Assembly (NCBI GenBank): GCA_947444195.1
Contig: CANEZL010000003.1
Location: forward strand, 140,118 to 204,117
Direction of reading: 5' to 3'
DNA length: 64,000 nucleotides
Origin: Methylobacteriaceae bacterium
Lineage (GTDB): Bacteria > Pseudomonadota > Alphaproteobacteria > Rhizobiales > Beijerinckiaceae
In this document: piece by piece, positions 44,711 through 53,500 of the stretch
How positions within the stretch are numbered: position 1 is the first letter of the stretch
How the letters are laid out: every line of letters starts with the position of its first letter
The notes under the pieces: model-generated
Told to the model about the DNA's origin: nothing
Databases searched by the model: none
What the model saw: the letters and a program-made list of their open reading frames with translations, nothing else
Translations under genes and position numbers: made by a program

Positions 44711-46342
44711 TCATGCCGCCCGCTTCTGGTAGTCCTTGATGTCGGTGAAGCGTACGGCGGGGTAGCGCTCCTCCTCGTAGCGGAGGGAGAAGGCGCTCGT
44801 CGCCATGAAGACCGGGGCCCCGTCGAGGTCGGTCGCCATGCTGGAGCCGTGGCTGTCCACGAACTTGGCGAGATCGACCTCCGAATCCGAGGCGACCCAG
44901 CGGCAGACGGTGAAGCGCGAGGTCTCGTAATCGATCGGCAGGCCGTACTCGGCGGCGAGCCGCTCCTTGAGCACGTCGAGCTGCAGCGCGCCGACGACGC
45001 CGACGATGGCCTGCGCCCCGTCCTGGGGCACGAAGACCTGCACGACGCCCTCCTCGCCCATCTGCTGGAGCGCTTCGCGGAGCTTCTTGGCCTTCATGGC
45101 GTCGGTGAGCTTGATCCGGCGCAGGATCTCGGGGGCGAAGCTCGGCACGCCGCGAAACAGCAGGTCCTCGCCCTCGGTGAGCGTGTCGCCGATGCGCAGC
45201 GTCCCGTGGTTGGGGATGCCGACCACGTCGCCGGCGAAGGCCTCGTCGGCGATGGCGCGATCCTGCGCGAAGAAGAATTGCGGCGCCGAGAGCGAGATCG
45301 GCTTGCCCGTGCGCACGAGCCGCGCCTTCATGCCCCGGCTGAGACGCCCCGAGCAGACGCGCATGAAGGCGATGCGGTCCCGGTGGTTCGGGTCCATGTT
45401 CGCCTGGATCTTGAAGACGAAGCCGGTCATCTTCGGCTCGGTCGGCTCGATGGTGCGCTTGTCCGCATCCTGCCCGCGCGGGGGCGGGGCGAAGCGACTG
45501 AGCCCGTCGATCAGGTCGCGCACCCCGAAGTTGCGCAGGGCCGAGCCGAAGAAGACCGGCGTCAGGTGCCCCTCGCGGAAGGCCGCGAGATCGAAGGCCT
45601 TCAGGCCGCCCTCGGCGAGCTCGACCTCGTCGCGCCACGCCTGCGCCGCCCCGTCCTCGGTGAGAAGCGTGTCGAAGAGCGGGTCGTCGGGCCCGGAGAC
45701 GGGGATCGTGCCGGCATCGTCGGCGGCGTCGAGCCGGCGCACCCGGTTGCCGCCGAGCTCGTACGTGCCGGCGAAGTTGCGGCCCAGGCCGATCGGCCAG
45801 GTGACGGGGGCGACGTCGAGCGCCAGCGTCTTCTCGATCTCGTCGAGGAGCTCGAACGGGTCGCGGGCTTCCCGGTCGAGCTTGTTCACGAAGGTGACGA
45901 TCGGGATGTCGCGCAGGCGGCAGACCTCGAACAGCTTGCGCGTGCGCGCCTCGATGCCCTTGGCCGCGTCGATCACCATCACCGCCGAATCGACGGCGGT
46001 GAGCGTGCGGTAGGTGTCCTCGGAGAAGTCCTCGTGGCCCGGCGTGTCGAGGAGGTTGAAGACGCAGTCGCCGTACTCGAAGGTCATCACCGAGGTGACC
46101 ACCGAGATGCCGCGCTCCTTCTCGATGCCCATCCAGTCCGAGCGCGTCGAGACGCGGTTGCGCTTGGCCTTGACCTCGCCCGCAAGCTGGATGGCGCCCC
46201 CGAACAGGAGCAGCTTCTCGGTGAGCGTGGTCTTGCCCGCATCCGGGTGGGAGATGATCGCGAAGGTGCGGCGCCGGGAGACCGGGTCGGGCTTGGCGTC
46301 GGATCTGGCGGCGTCGGGCGTCGTCTGGGACTGCATCAGCAT
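44711..46342 (-). CDS. prfC: Peptide chain release factor 3
   Basis: RF3 is a GTPase that removes RF1/RF2 from the ribosome after peptide release. The 543-residue product has the translational GTPase motifs: SHPDAGKTTLTEK (G1, about residue 35), ERGISVVTSV (G2), DTPGHEDFS (G3) and NKLDRE (G4). RF3-specific C-terminal domains follow, with VFKIQANMDPNHRDRIAF, VVGVVGALQLDVLKERL and VASDSEVDLAKF. Start assigned to ATG at 46342; ATG at 46336 two codons on is equally possible. Confidence 0.95.
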   Translation of the reverse strand: MLMQSQTTPDAARSDAKPDPVSRRRTFAIISHPDAGKTTLTEKLLLFGGAIQLAGEVKAKRNRVSTRSDWMGIEKERGISVVTSVMTFEYGDCVFNLLDTPGHEDFSEDTYRTLTAVDSAVMVIDAAKGIEARTRKLFEVCRLRDIPIVTFVNKLDREARDPFELLDEIEKTLALDVAPVTWPIGLGRNFAGTYELGGNRVRRLDAADDAGTIPVSGPDDPLFDTLLTEDGAAQAWRDEVELAEGGLKAFDLAAFREGHLTPVFFGSALRNFGVRDLIDGLSRFAPPPRGQDADKRTIEPTEPKMTGFVFKIQANMDPNHRDRIAFMRVCSGRLSRGMKARLVRTGKPISLSAPQFFFAQDRAIADEAFAGDVVGIPNHGTLRIGDTLTEGEDLLFRGVPSFAPEILRRIKLTDAMKAKKLREALQQMGEEGVVQVFVPQDGAQAIVGVVGALQLDVLKERLAAEYGLPIDYETSRFTVCRWVASDSEVDLAKFVDSHGSSMATDLDGAPVFMATSAFSLRYEEERYPAVRFTDIKDYQKRAA

Positions 46343-46461
46343 GGCGGGCTCGGTCCGCGCGGGCGAAGGCGGCTGCGGCGGGAGATCTGGACGGGGCTGG
46401 CCGGCGCGGAACCGGACGGCCAGCATGTAAGCCGGCCGGGCCGGAATCGCAAAAGTCCCGC

Positions 46462-47205
46462 TCAGCCCCGGCCCTGGAAGGGCATCGCGGTGGCGGCGAT
46501 GGTGAGGAAGGGGACGTTGGCCGAGAGCGGCAGCCCGGCCATGTAGACCACCGCCTCGGCCACGTGGCGCACGTCCATCACGGGCTCGGCCTTCATCGAG
46601 CCGTCCGCCTGCCGGACCGCGTGGGCGAAGCCCCGGGTCATCTCGGTCTCGGCGTTGCCGATGTCGATCTGCCCGCAGGCGATGTCGTAGGGGCGTCCGT
46701 CCAGCGCCGTGGCCTTGGTGAGGCCGGTGAGCGCGTGCTTGGTGGCGGCGTAGGGGGCCGAGTGCGGGCGCGGCACCTGCGCGGAGATCGAGCCGTTGTT
46801 GATGATGCGCCCGCCCCGCGGATCCTGCGCCTTCATCTGGCGGAAGGCCGCGCGGGTGCAGAGGAAGACGCCGGTGAGGTTGACGTCGAGGCTCGCCCGC
46901 CAATCCTCCAGCGTGATCGCGTCGATGGCCGCGGCGCGGGGGAAGATCCCGGCATTGTTGAACAGCACGTCGAGCCGCCCGAACCGCGCGACGGCCCGGC
47001 CGAACAGGGCCTCGACCTCGTCCGGATCGGTGACGTCCGCCGTCACCGGAAGCGCCGCCCCGCCGCTCTCCGCGGCCACCGCCGCCAGCGCCTCCGCCCG
47101 TCGCCCGGCCAGCACCACGCCGTAGCCGGCCCCGGCCAGCGCCAGGGCCACCGCCCGCCCGATGCCCGAGCCCGCACCGGTCACCATCGCGACCCGCCCG
47201 ATCAT
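46462..47205 (-). CDS. Short-chain dehydrogenase/reductase
   Basis: A 247-residue classical SDR with TGAGSGIG (residues 9-16) for the dinucleotide, NNAGIF, a catalytic Ser in NNGSISAQ, and the YAATKHA Tyr/Lys motif. It ends in an amphipathic tail [15 protein letters not shown] typical of small oxidoreductases. The substrate is unknown. GGGGAGG seven bases before the ATG at 47205 supports the start. It reads away from the tRNA-Gln gene that borders the island. Confidence 0.9.
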   Translation of the reverse strand: MIGRVAMVTGAGSGIGRAVALALAGAGYGVVLAGRRAEALAAVAAESGGAALPVTADVTDPDEVEALFGRAVARFGRLDVLFNNAGIFPRAAAIDAITLEDWRASLDVNLTGVFLCTRAAFRQMKAQDPRGGRIINNGSISAQVPRPHSAPYAATKHALTGLTKATALDGRPYDIACGQIDIGNAETEMTRGFAHAVRQADGSMKAEPVMDVRHVAEAVVYMAGLPLSANVPFLTIAATAMPFQGRG

Positions 47206-47338
47206 ATCCGTGCCTCCCCGCTCAGAGCCGTCGCTCCGACGCCGAATGGGCGCTCGTTTCGGCAAAAAGCGCTCCAGCCCACCCGCTCTTAACGGTTGCC
47301 ACAGCCCCGATCCACGTCTAGACAGCCGCTGCTCTCGA

Positions 47339-47413
<75 letters not shown>

Positions 47414-47530
47414 ATTTTTAGCCTAAGTCGTTCAGATCGTTCAGCTTCTCGCTCAGCCGTCCTGCGGAGCGAGCCGGTTGCTACAATCCGCTGCTACAAA
47501 GCCCGCCCGTGAGGGCGGCGAAGGTGCGCG

Positions 47531-49279
47531 GTGGCAGCCCTCTTTAACGTCGTCTTACGCAAGGCAACCTACCACTTCCGTCGCGGCGTTCCCCTCGATC
47601 TGCGCCCCCAACTGCGTCGGCGTGAGCTTGTGCGCAGCCTGGCCACGTCCGACGCGCGCGCTGCCAAGCTGCGCGCATGTCGGTTATACATCGCCTCCGA
47701 GAACCTCTTCTCGGCCCTGCGCACGACACCGATGCTGACCGAAGCGCAACTCGCCCGCATGTTGCAGGACTTCTACAACCTGCTCCTCGACACGGAGAAC
47801 CTGTGCCGTCTGCGGGAGCAGCCGATCGACGAGGTCCGGCGCTCAGGTCGGGCTCGGCACTTCGGTGCGGTCGCGCAACGGGCCCGCGAGGCGCTGGCCT
47901 GCAACCGGCTCGACGAGGCGCGGTTTCTCGCTGAGGGCATGCTGCGCAAACAGGGCGTCGTTCTCAAAGGTCTTCCCCCGGACGACCTCGCCCGCGCCGA
48001 GCAGGCCATGCTGCGGGCCGGCATCGACGCGGCCGAGGCCCTTAAGGCTCGTTACGAGGGCGACTTCAATCATGAGCCGCGCGACCGACTGCTGAAAATG
48101 CAGCTCGAGGCGCTGGACGAAGGGGCGCCCCAGGCCGCGAAGGCGGCGCCTCCGCAGGCCGCCGAGATGAGAGAGCCCGCGACGAACGCACCGCTGTTCT
48201 CCGCAGTAGGTGCCGCGTTTCGGGCCTCGCAGGTCGCGACGAAGACCTGGGACAACCAGACAGCCTCCCAGGCGGGAGCCACCTACCGGCTCTTCGTGGA
48301 CGTCTGTGGCGACCAGCCGCTGATTTCCTACACCCGGAAGGACGCCGGTCGCTTCCGCGGTCTGATCGAGCGCCTGCCGAACGACTACGGAAAGCACCCG
48401 CGCTACCACGATCTCACCGTCGGGGAGATCCTCACCGCAGCCGACGCGTTGCCGACAGTGAGCCGCGCGCCGGTCATCACGCAACGGACCGTGAAGCGGC
48501 ACTTCTCGGCGCTCTCCGCGCTCTGGACCGCAGCCGTGGCGAGGGATGAGGCGGCCACCAACATCTTCGCGGGCTTCCGCTTTGCCAACAGCCGAAAGGC
48601 CAGTGAGCAGCGCGACATGTGGGAGCGCGCTGAGCTCGCCCGCCTGTTCGCAACCCCGATCTGGACGGGCTGCGCCTCGGCGGCTCGACGCACCACGCCC
48701 GGCTCCCTCATCCTGCGCGACGAGAAATTCTGGCTGCCGCTGATCGCCGTCTTCTCCGGCATGCGCCAGGAGGAGATCTGCCAGTTGCACGTCGAGGACA
48801 TCCGACAGGACGAGGACGTCTGGTTCATCGACATCAACGATCGGCCCCCGCGCAAGGTGAAGAATGCGACCGCGGTGCGCCGCGTGCCAATCCATTCCGA
48901 GCTGATCCGCCTCGGCTTCCTCGCGCACGTCGAGAAGCACCGGCGCGTTCGTCAACAACGGATTTTCCCGGGCCTCGAACCGGGCGGAGCCGATGCAAGG
49001 CTCGGCCACGCCTTCACCAAATGGTTCACCCGCTACCGCCGCGACGTCGGGGTCTACCGGGTCGGCCTCGACTTTCACTCGTTCCGGCACACCGCGACGA
49101 CGCTGATGCACCAAGCGGGCGTCGTGCCGGCAGTGATCGACCACGTCACGGGCCACGCGACGGCAGGCGAAACGGCGCGATACACCAAGCGCTCGACCCT
49201 GCCGCAACTGCAGACCGCCATCGAAACGATCGCGATCGGGGTGGATCTCTCGAGCCTCCACACCGCCGTTTCGAGCTAA
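47531..49279 (+). CDS. Tyrosine recombinase / integrase
   Basis: The 582-residue site-specific recombinase has an N-terminal domain beginning KATYHFRRGVPLDLR, typical of large proteobacterial island integrases, a SAM-like core-binding domain (about 215-345) and a C-terminal catalytic domain. Catalytic residues are visible: Arg in SGMRQEEICQL, Lys in the RKVKNATAVRRVPIH hairpin, the His-x-x-Arg pair in DFHSFRHTATT, His in TGHATAGE and Tyr in ARYTKRS. It should integrate and excise the element at the adjacent tRNA-Gln. A GTG at 47531 is used as start. The gene appears intact. Confidence 0.93.
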   Translation: MAALFNVVLRKATYHFRRGVPLDLRPQLRRRELVRSLATSDARAAKLRACRLYIASENLFSALRTTPMLTEAQLARMLQDFYNLLLDTENLCRLREQPIDEVRRSGRARHFGAVAQRAREALACNRLDEARFLAEGMLRKQGVVLKGLPPDDLARAEQAMLRAGIDAAEALKARYEGDFNHEPRDRLLKMQLEALDEGAPQAAKAAPPQAAEMREPATNAPLFSAVGAAFRASQVATKTWDNQTASQAGATYRLFVDVCGDQPLISYTRKDAGRFRGLIERLPNDYGKHPRYHDLTVGEILTAADALPTVSRAPVITQRTVKRHFSALSALWTAAVARDEAATNIFAGFRFANSRKASEQRDMWERAELARLFATPIWTGCASAARRTTPGSLILRDEKFWLPLIAVFSGMRQEEICQLHVEDIRQDEDVWFIDINDRPPRKVKNATAVRRVPIHSELIRLGFLAHVEKHRRVRQQRIFPGLEPGGADARLGHAFTKWFTRYRRDVGVYRVGLDFHSFRHTATTLMHQAGVVPAVIDHVTGHATAGETARYTKRSTLPQLQTAIETIAIGVDLSSLHTAVSS

Positions 49280-49325
49280 GTCACCGAGCGAAAGATCCCC
49301 CAGCAATTGCGGTTCGGGGACACCA

Positions 49326-49583
49326 TCAGCGCCGTCGCCCGCCTCTGAGCGGCGCGGGTGGTGCCTCGCCCTCGGCCGGCGCCACGAACAGCTCACCCAG
49401 CGGCACCGCCAGCGCCTCGGCGACCTTATCGAGCAGGTCGACCGTCGGGTTCTCCGCCTGCCGCTCCAGCCCGCCGAGATAGGCCCGGTCCACGCCCGCG
49501 TCCGCGGCCAGCCGCTCCTGGCTCAAGCCCTGCGCCACGCGCACCCGGCGCAGGTTCCACGCCACCAATGCCCGACCCTTCAT
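49326..49583 (-). CDS. XRE-family helix-turn-helix regulator
   Basis: This 85-residue protein is a lambda-repressor-type DNA-binding domain: LRRVRVAQGLSQERLAADAG, with recognition helix DRAYLGGLERQ and the PTVDLLDKVAEALAVPLGEL helices, followed by a Pro/Arg-rich tail. It probably regulates the island, perhaps the divergent metallohydrolase-nuclease pair 110 bp away or the integrase. The ATG is at 49583. Confidence 0.9.
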   Translation of the reverse strand: MKGRALVAWNLRRVRVAQGLSQERLAADAGVDRAYLGGLERQAENPTVDLLDKVAEALAVPLGELFVAPAEGEAPPAPLRGGRRR

Positions 49584-49692
49584 GAGCCAGGATCAGCGGT
49601 CAGCGCGGGCTATCTAACCACTGGCTATAGCCACACGGTACGGCTAAGCTCAGCCCGCGGCAGGGGGACCGCGGGGGTGGGCGACGATCACG

Positions 49693-50943
49693 ATGCGGGT
49701 GTGCATCCACCGCGGCACGCACGAGATCGGCGGCACCTGCGTCGAGATGGAGCACGACGGTGCCCGCCTCCTGCTCGACCTCGGCCTGCCGCTCGACGCC
49801 GAACCCACTGACACGAGCCGACACCCGGCGATCGAGGGCCTTCCCGGCGGCGGCGACCTGCTCGCGCTCGTCCTCAGCCATGGCCACCGCGATCATGTCG
49901 GGCTCAGCTACCTCGCCGGACCGGACCTTCCCGTGGCGATGGGCGCGGCGACCCTGCGCATCCTGCAGGCGGCTGCCGCTTTCATCCCGGACAGCCACGT
50001 CCCGGCCAACACGGTCACCTTCGCCGAGGGGCACACGCTGACCTTCGGCCCGTTCACCGTCACGCCGATCCTTGTCGACCACTCGGCCTACGACGCCTAC
50101 GCCCTCTTGGTGGAGGCAGGTCAGCAACGGCTGCTTTACTCCGGCGATCTGCGCGCCCACGGCCGCAAGGGCGCGCTGTTCGAGCGCCTCGTGCGCGATC
50201 CGCCGCGCGGGATCGACGCCCTACTGCTGGAGGGATCGAGCCTCGGCCGCCTCGACGACGACCGCACCTTCCCGACCGAGGCGGAGATCGAGGACCGCTT
50301 CGTCAGCCTGTTCGGCGACACCGAAGGCATGGCGCTGGTGGCGGCCTCGGCCCAGAACATCGACCGCGTCGTCTCCCTCTACCGTGCCTGCAAGCGCACC
50401 GGCCGCACGCTGGTGCTCGACCTCTACGCCGCCGAGGTGCTGGCCGCGACCGGGAACCCGAGCATCCCGCAATCGGACTGGCTCGGCGTGGCAGTGTTCG
50501 TGCCCCAGCACCAGCGCGTGCGGATCAAGCGCACAGGCCGCTTCGACCTGATCGAACGACACAGGGCCAACCGCATCTACGGCGAACAACTCGCGACGCT
50601 CGCCCCGCGGGCCGCCCTGCTGTTCCGCCACTCGCTGCTGCCCGACCTCGACCGCGCCGGGTGCCTCACGGGCGCGCGGGCAATCTGGTCGCAGTGGGCG
50701 GGCTACCTCGACCAGCCCCGAGGCCAGGTGCTCGTCACCGATCTGGCTGCCCGCGCCATTCCGCTCAGCCACGCCCACACCTCGGGCCATGCCAGCATCC
50801 CGGATCTGAAGCGCCTGGCAGCGGCGATCGCGCCCCGACAGCTCATCCCGGTCCATACCTTCGAACCCGAGCGCTTCCCGGCGCTGTTCGGATCATGCGT
50901 CACGATCAGAGAGGACGGACAATGGTGGGAGACGGCGGCATGA
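49693..50943 (+). CDS. Metallo-beta-lactamase/beta-CASP (RNase J-like) protein
   Basis: This 416-residue protein has the metallo-beta-lactamase zinc site SHGHRDHVG (His63, His65, Asp67, His68), a later ligand set in LVDHSAYDAY and YSGDLRAHG, and beta-CASP features in the second half: LVLDLYAAEVLAA, SHAHTSGHAS (motif B-like His) and PVHTFEPERFP (motif C-like His). This architecture is that of nucleic-acid-processing enzymes such as RNase J, although the protein is shorter than RNase J. Its stop overlaps the start of the next gene as ATGA, implying a fixed pair. RNA or DNA cleavage is inferred. Confidence 0.85.
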   Translation: MRVCIHRGTHEIGGTCVEMEHDGARLLLDLGLPLDAEPTDTSRHPAIEGLPGGGDLLALVLSHGHRDHVGLSYLAGPDLPVAMGAATLRILQAAAAFIPDSHVPANTVTFAEGHTLTFGPFTVTPILVDHSAYDAYALLVEAGQQRLLYSGDLRAHGRKGALFERLVRDPPRGIDALLLEGSSLGRLDDDRTFPTEAEIEDRFVSLFGDTEGMALVAASAQNIDRVVSLYRACKRTGRTLVLDLYAAEVLAATGNPSIPQSDWLGVAVFVPQHQRVRIKRTGRFDLIERHRANRIYGEQLATLAPRAALLFRHSLLPDLDRAGCLTGARAIWSQWAGYLDQPRGQVLVTDLAARAIPLSHAHTSGHASIPDLKRLAAAIAPRQLIPVHTFEPERFPALFGSCVTIREDGQWWETAA

Positions 50944-52019
50944 GTAGCGTGGAGACCGCCCCCGGGAGCGGTACGGCAACCGTTCCCTATCGAAGCCTGG
51001 GCGAGCCCTTCCTCGCCGCCCTCGAAGCTCTGGCGGACGCGCCGAACGGAGCGTGGTGGGCCGACGTGCTCGCCGACCCGGATCTGCTGCTGGCGGTGCG
51101 GAACCGGTCGCTCAACGTCTACTACCGCGGTGCCTCGCTCTTCCGGATCGCTCCATCGAGCGAGGGCGTCGCGGCTGAGACGCACGTGAAGTACCTCGTG
51201 CGCCAGCGCCAGGCCATGACCCGCCTCGCCGCGGATGGCGGCTTCGGTCTCGATCCGGCTGCGGCGGTCTGGACGCGCTACGAAGGCCCGGCGACGCTGG
51301 CCGAGATGAAGCGGGCCGCGACGCCGCTCGCCGGTCTGGAGAAGACCGGGGTGCACACGCTGGTGCAGGCCAGCCCGAACGTCGTCGACGTCGAGGTCTC
51401 ACTGACCGGGGCACCACTCGAGACGGCGGCCGAGCCCGACGGAGCGGAAGCGGAGGTGGACGCCGCGTTCCAGTCCCCCGACGCGGACGCGGGTGCGGCC
51501 CCGACGCGGCAGGATCGGCTCGACGTGGCGAGCCTGGAGGAGCGGGGCGTGGCCGACGAGGCGTGGCTCGTCTTCCATGAGGCCAAGCTCGCGACAAATC
51601 CTGCCCTGCGCTCGAAATCAATCCCAGCCATCGTCGGACAGGTCGAACGCTACCGTGCCACGCTGAAGCATGAGGCCGAGCGCCTCGCCGCGAGCTACCC
51701 CGCCCTGTGTCGTGACCTCGTCCGTCTCGACACCTTGCGCCGGACAGTGCGGCTCGCCCGCGGTCTCGACGCGGCTGCGCTGCCGCAGCGCGATCCGCTC
51801 GTGGCCGAGGTAGCCTCCGGCGCACGCCGGCTGCGGGTCGACGCCGAGCCGCGCCTCGTCCTGTTCGGCTTCGACGCGGACCAGAGGGACGGCATGGTCG
51901 GGACGATCACCGAGAGCCTGAGAGGCCAGCACAACCTGCGGGTCTACGCGGTCGGCCGACCAGGCAAAGGCACGGCTGCCTTCCGTCGCCCTAAGGATCT
52001 GCCATCCGGACCAGTCTGA
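50940..52019 (+). CDS. Unknown protein with probable PD-(D/E)XK nuclease domain
   Basis: The 359-residue protein is not a named family to this reader. The N-terminal third contains RNRSLNVYYRGASLFRI and THVKYLV. The centre has RLDVASLEE (Asp195), then 19 residues later FHEAK (Glu214, Lys216) followed by NPALRSKS and GQVERYRATL (Gln234, Tyr238). The spacing Asp-x(18)-Glu-x-Lys with a following Q-x(3)-Y helix fits the PD-(D/E)XK nuclease fold. It is translationally coupled to the beta-CASP gene, so the two products probably act together on nucleic acid, perhaps in phage defence. A strong hairpin terminator follows. Confidence 0.65.
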   Translation: MSSVETAPGSGTATVPYRSLGEPFLAALEALADAPNGAWWADVLADPDLLLAVRNRSLNVYYRGASLFRIAPSSEGVAAETHVKYLVRQRQAMTRLAADGGFGLDPAAAVWTRYEGPATLAEMKRAATPLAGLEKTGVHTLVQASPNVVDVEVSLTGAPLETAAEPDGAEAEVDAAFQSPDADAGAAPTRQDRLDVASLEERGVADEAWLVFHEAKLATNPALRSKSIPAIVGQVERYRATLKHEAERLAASYPALCRDLVRLDTLRRTVRLARGLDAAALPQRDPLVAEVASGARRLRVDAEPRLVLFGFDADQRDGMVGTITESLRGQHNLRVYAVGRPGKGTAAFRRPKDLPSGPV

Positions 52020-52029
52020 TTGAGGTGCG

Positions 52030-52064
52030 ACCGCCGGCCGCAGCAGGAATCTGCGGCCGGCGGT
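52030..52064 (+). terminator. Strong hairpin after the metallohydrolase-nuclease pair
   Basis: A perfect 14 bp stem (ACCGCCGGCCGCAG / CTGCGGCCGGCGGT) with a seven-base loop begins ten bases after the stop codon and is followed by AAATTC. It closes the two-gene transcription unit. Confidence 0.75.
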
Positions 52065-52209
52065 AAATTCGCGGGGTGGGCAACGGGAATACCTATCCTC
52101 GGCTCCGCCGGAGCGTCCGCGAGACCCCTTCGTCATGTCCAGCCCGTCCGCCGCGGTTCGCTCCCCCGCTGATATCCAGCGGGGTGAGCGTCCAACCCCG
52201 AGACCGCCG

Positions 52210-53016
52210 ATGACCATCCTCCTCCGTGCGGGCTTCTGTGCTGCTCTCAACCTCGCCGCGGCCGTGGCCGCCCAGGCCCGCGAGCCGCTACCACAGGGTG
52301 AGGTTCGCCTCCCGACGCTGCCCGCCTACAACGGCACCTGGGCCGCCAGCACGGAGGAGTGCCGCAACCCGAGCTTCCTGCACCAGCGCATCACGATCGA
52401 TGCCAAGCAGGGCTTCATCACGGATAACCGTGCCGGCGACACCGAGTGCCGCATCGTCCGACAGAAGCATTACGCCCAAGGGTCCAACATGGACCTGGTC
52501 TGCCAGTACGGGCAGGAGTCGCCGTTCAACTTCCGCACCGACATCTCGTTGCTCCGTACCGGCGCGGGTCGCCTGGCCCTTACGAACAGCTTCGTCGACC
52601 GCAAGCCGGAGACGCTGGACCTGATCCGCTGCCGGGACAGCGACGTACCCACCCGCATCGTCTACCCCTCGGGCCCGGACGGCGCCCCCGCGCCCACGTA
52701 CGACCTGCCACCGCTGAAGGACGGCGAGTTCTACGCCGGTCAGGCCTACCCCGCGGACTACGCCGAGCGCCGCACGGAGCTGCTGGGCGCGAAGGCGAAG
52801 CCGCTCCCCCGCGTCGCCACTGAGACCTGCACCCACGCCTTCTGCAAGCGCTACCCGGAGATCCGCGCCTGCTACGCCGACTACTGCGTCGGCCGCTGGC
52901 AGCGCGCGGACGGCGCGACGGTCGACTACGTCGTGAAGCCGGACGACCTCACCGTGCTGAAGACGGTCTGCCGCGACACCTGCGGCGCGGACGAGATCCG
53001 GCCGCCCGTCCGCTGA
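52210..53016 (+). CDS. Exported Cys-rich protein, function unknown
   Basis: The product of about 268 residues begins MTILLRAGFCAALNLAAAVAA, a signal peptide with cleavage near AQA. The mature part has paired cysteines (EECRN, DTECRI, LVCQY, IRCRDSD) and a C-terminal cluster with ETCTHAFCKRYPEIRACYADYC and CRDTCG, suggesting a disulfide-stabilised periplasmic fold. No known domain is recognised. The ATG at 52210 gives the signal peptide; the longer start at 52135 would bury it. Its place within the island makes it cargo of unknown benefit. Confidence 0.65.
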   Translation: MTILLRAGFCAALNLAAAVAAQAREPLPQGEVRLPTLPAYNGTWAASTEECRNPSFLHQRITIDAKQGFITDNRAGDTECRIVRQKHYAQGSNMDLVCQYGQESPFNFRTDISLLRTGAGRLALTNSFVDRKPETLDLIRCRDSDVPTRIVYPSGPDGAPAPTYDLPPLKDGEFYAGQAYPADYAERRTELLGAKAKPLPRVATETCTHAFCKRYPEIRACYADYCVGRWQRADGATVDYVVKPDDLTVLKTVCRDTCGADEIRPPVR

Positions 53017-53045
53017 CGGCCTACCCCCTTGGAGAAGGCGACGCC

Positions 53046-53438
53046 ATGCGACCCGACCTCGAGGACGGATCGGAGCACCGTGACGGCGAGACAGCGACCG
53101 AGCCGAGCGTCGGCATCTTCTGGGGCGTGCCGGACGGCGGACGCACGGTGCTGGTCACGGACCGCACGACGCTGGCGCAGGCGGAAGCCTACGGCGATTG
53201 CCTCACTCACCCGCGCGGGCACCACGAGGTCTGGGAGGCATGGCGCCGGCTCGGGGGCACGGCCCTGCGCCGCCGCGGTCTGCCGCCGACCATCGCCACT
53301 CACGAGTATGAGGCGTTCCCGCGCGGGCGGGTAGTCTACATGCGCGGACCAGCGCTGTTCACCCTCTACGCCGACCGGCGCCTGCAACGGCCGGACACGA
53401 TCGCCGACCTCGTCCGGCTGTTCGGCCTGACCGGATAG
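53046..53438 (+). CDS. Hypothetical small protein
   Basis: A 130-residue soluble protein, probably real: GGAG precedes the ATG and codon use is consistent. It contains VGIFWGVPDGGRTVLVTD near the N-terminus, a central HPRGHHEVWEAWRRLG and the late LFTLYADRRLQRPDTIADLV. There is no signal peptide, membrane segment or known catalytic motif. It lies 29 bp downstream of the exported Cys-rich gene and 62 bp upstream of the nucleotidyltransferase-like gene, possibly in the same transcript. Confidence 0.6.
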   Translation: MRPDLEDGSEHRDGETATEPSVGIFWGVPDGGRTVLVTDRTTLAQAEAYGDCLTHPRGHHEVWEAWRRLGGTALRRRGLPPTIATHEYEAFPRGRVVYMRGPALFTLYADRRLQRPDTIADLVRLFGLTG

Positions 53439-53500
53439 GACCGCAAGGTGTGCTCGGACGCCCACTACCGCACCCTCGCCTGACCCGGAGGATACACAGC

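Noticed and set aside
48125..48133. GCGCCCCAG, matching part of the tRNA-Gln 3' end, as a possible right attachment site
   Set aside because: Only nine bases match, it lies inside the integrase coding sequence, and the adjoining CCA and T-arm bases are missing.
47843..49396. A 517-codon minus-strand open frame opposite the integrase
   Set aside because: The plus strand carries an integrase with all catalytic residues; the opposite frame shows no domain.
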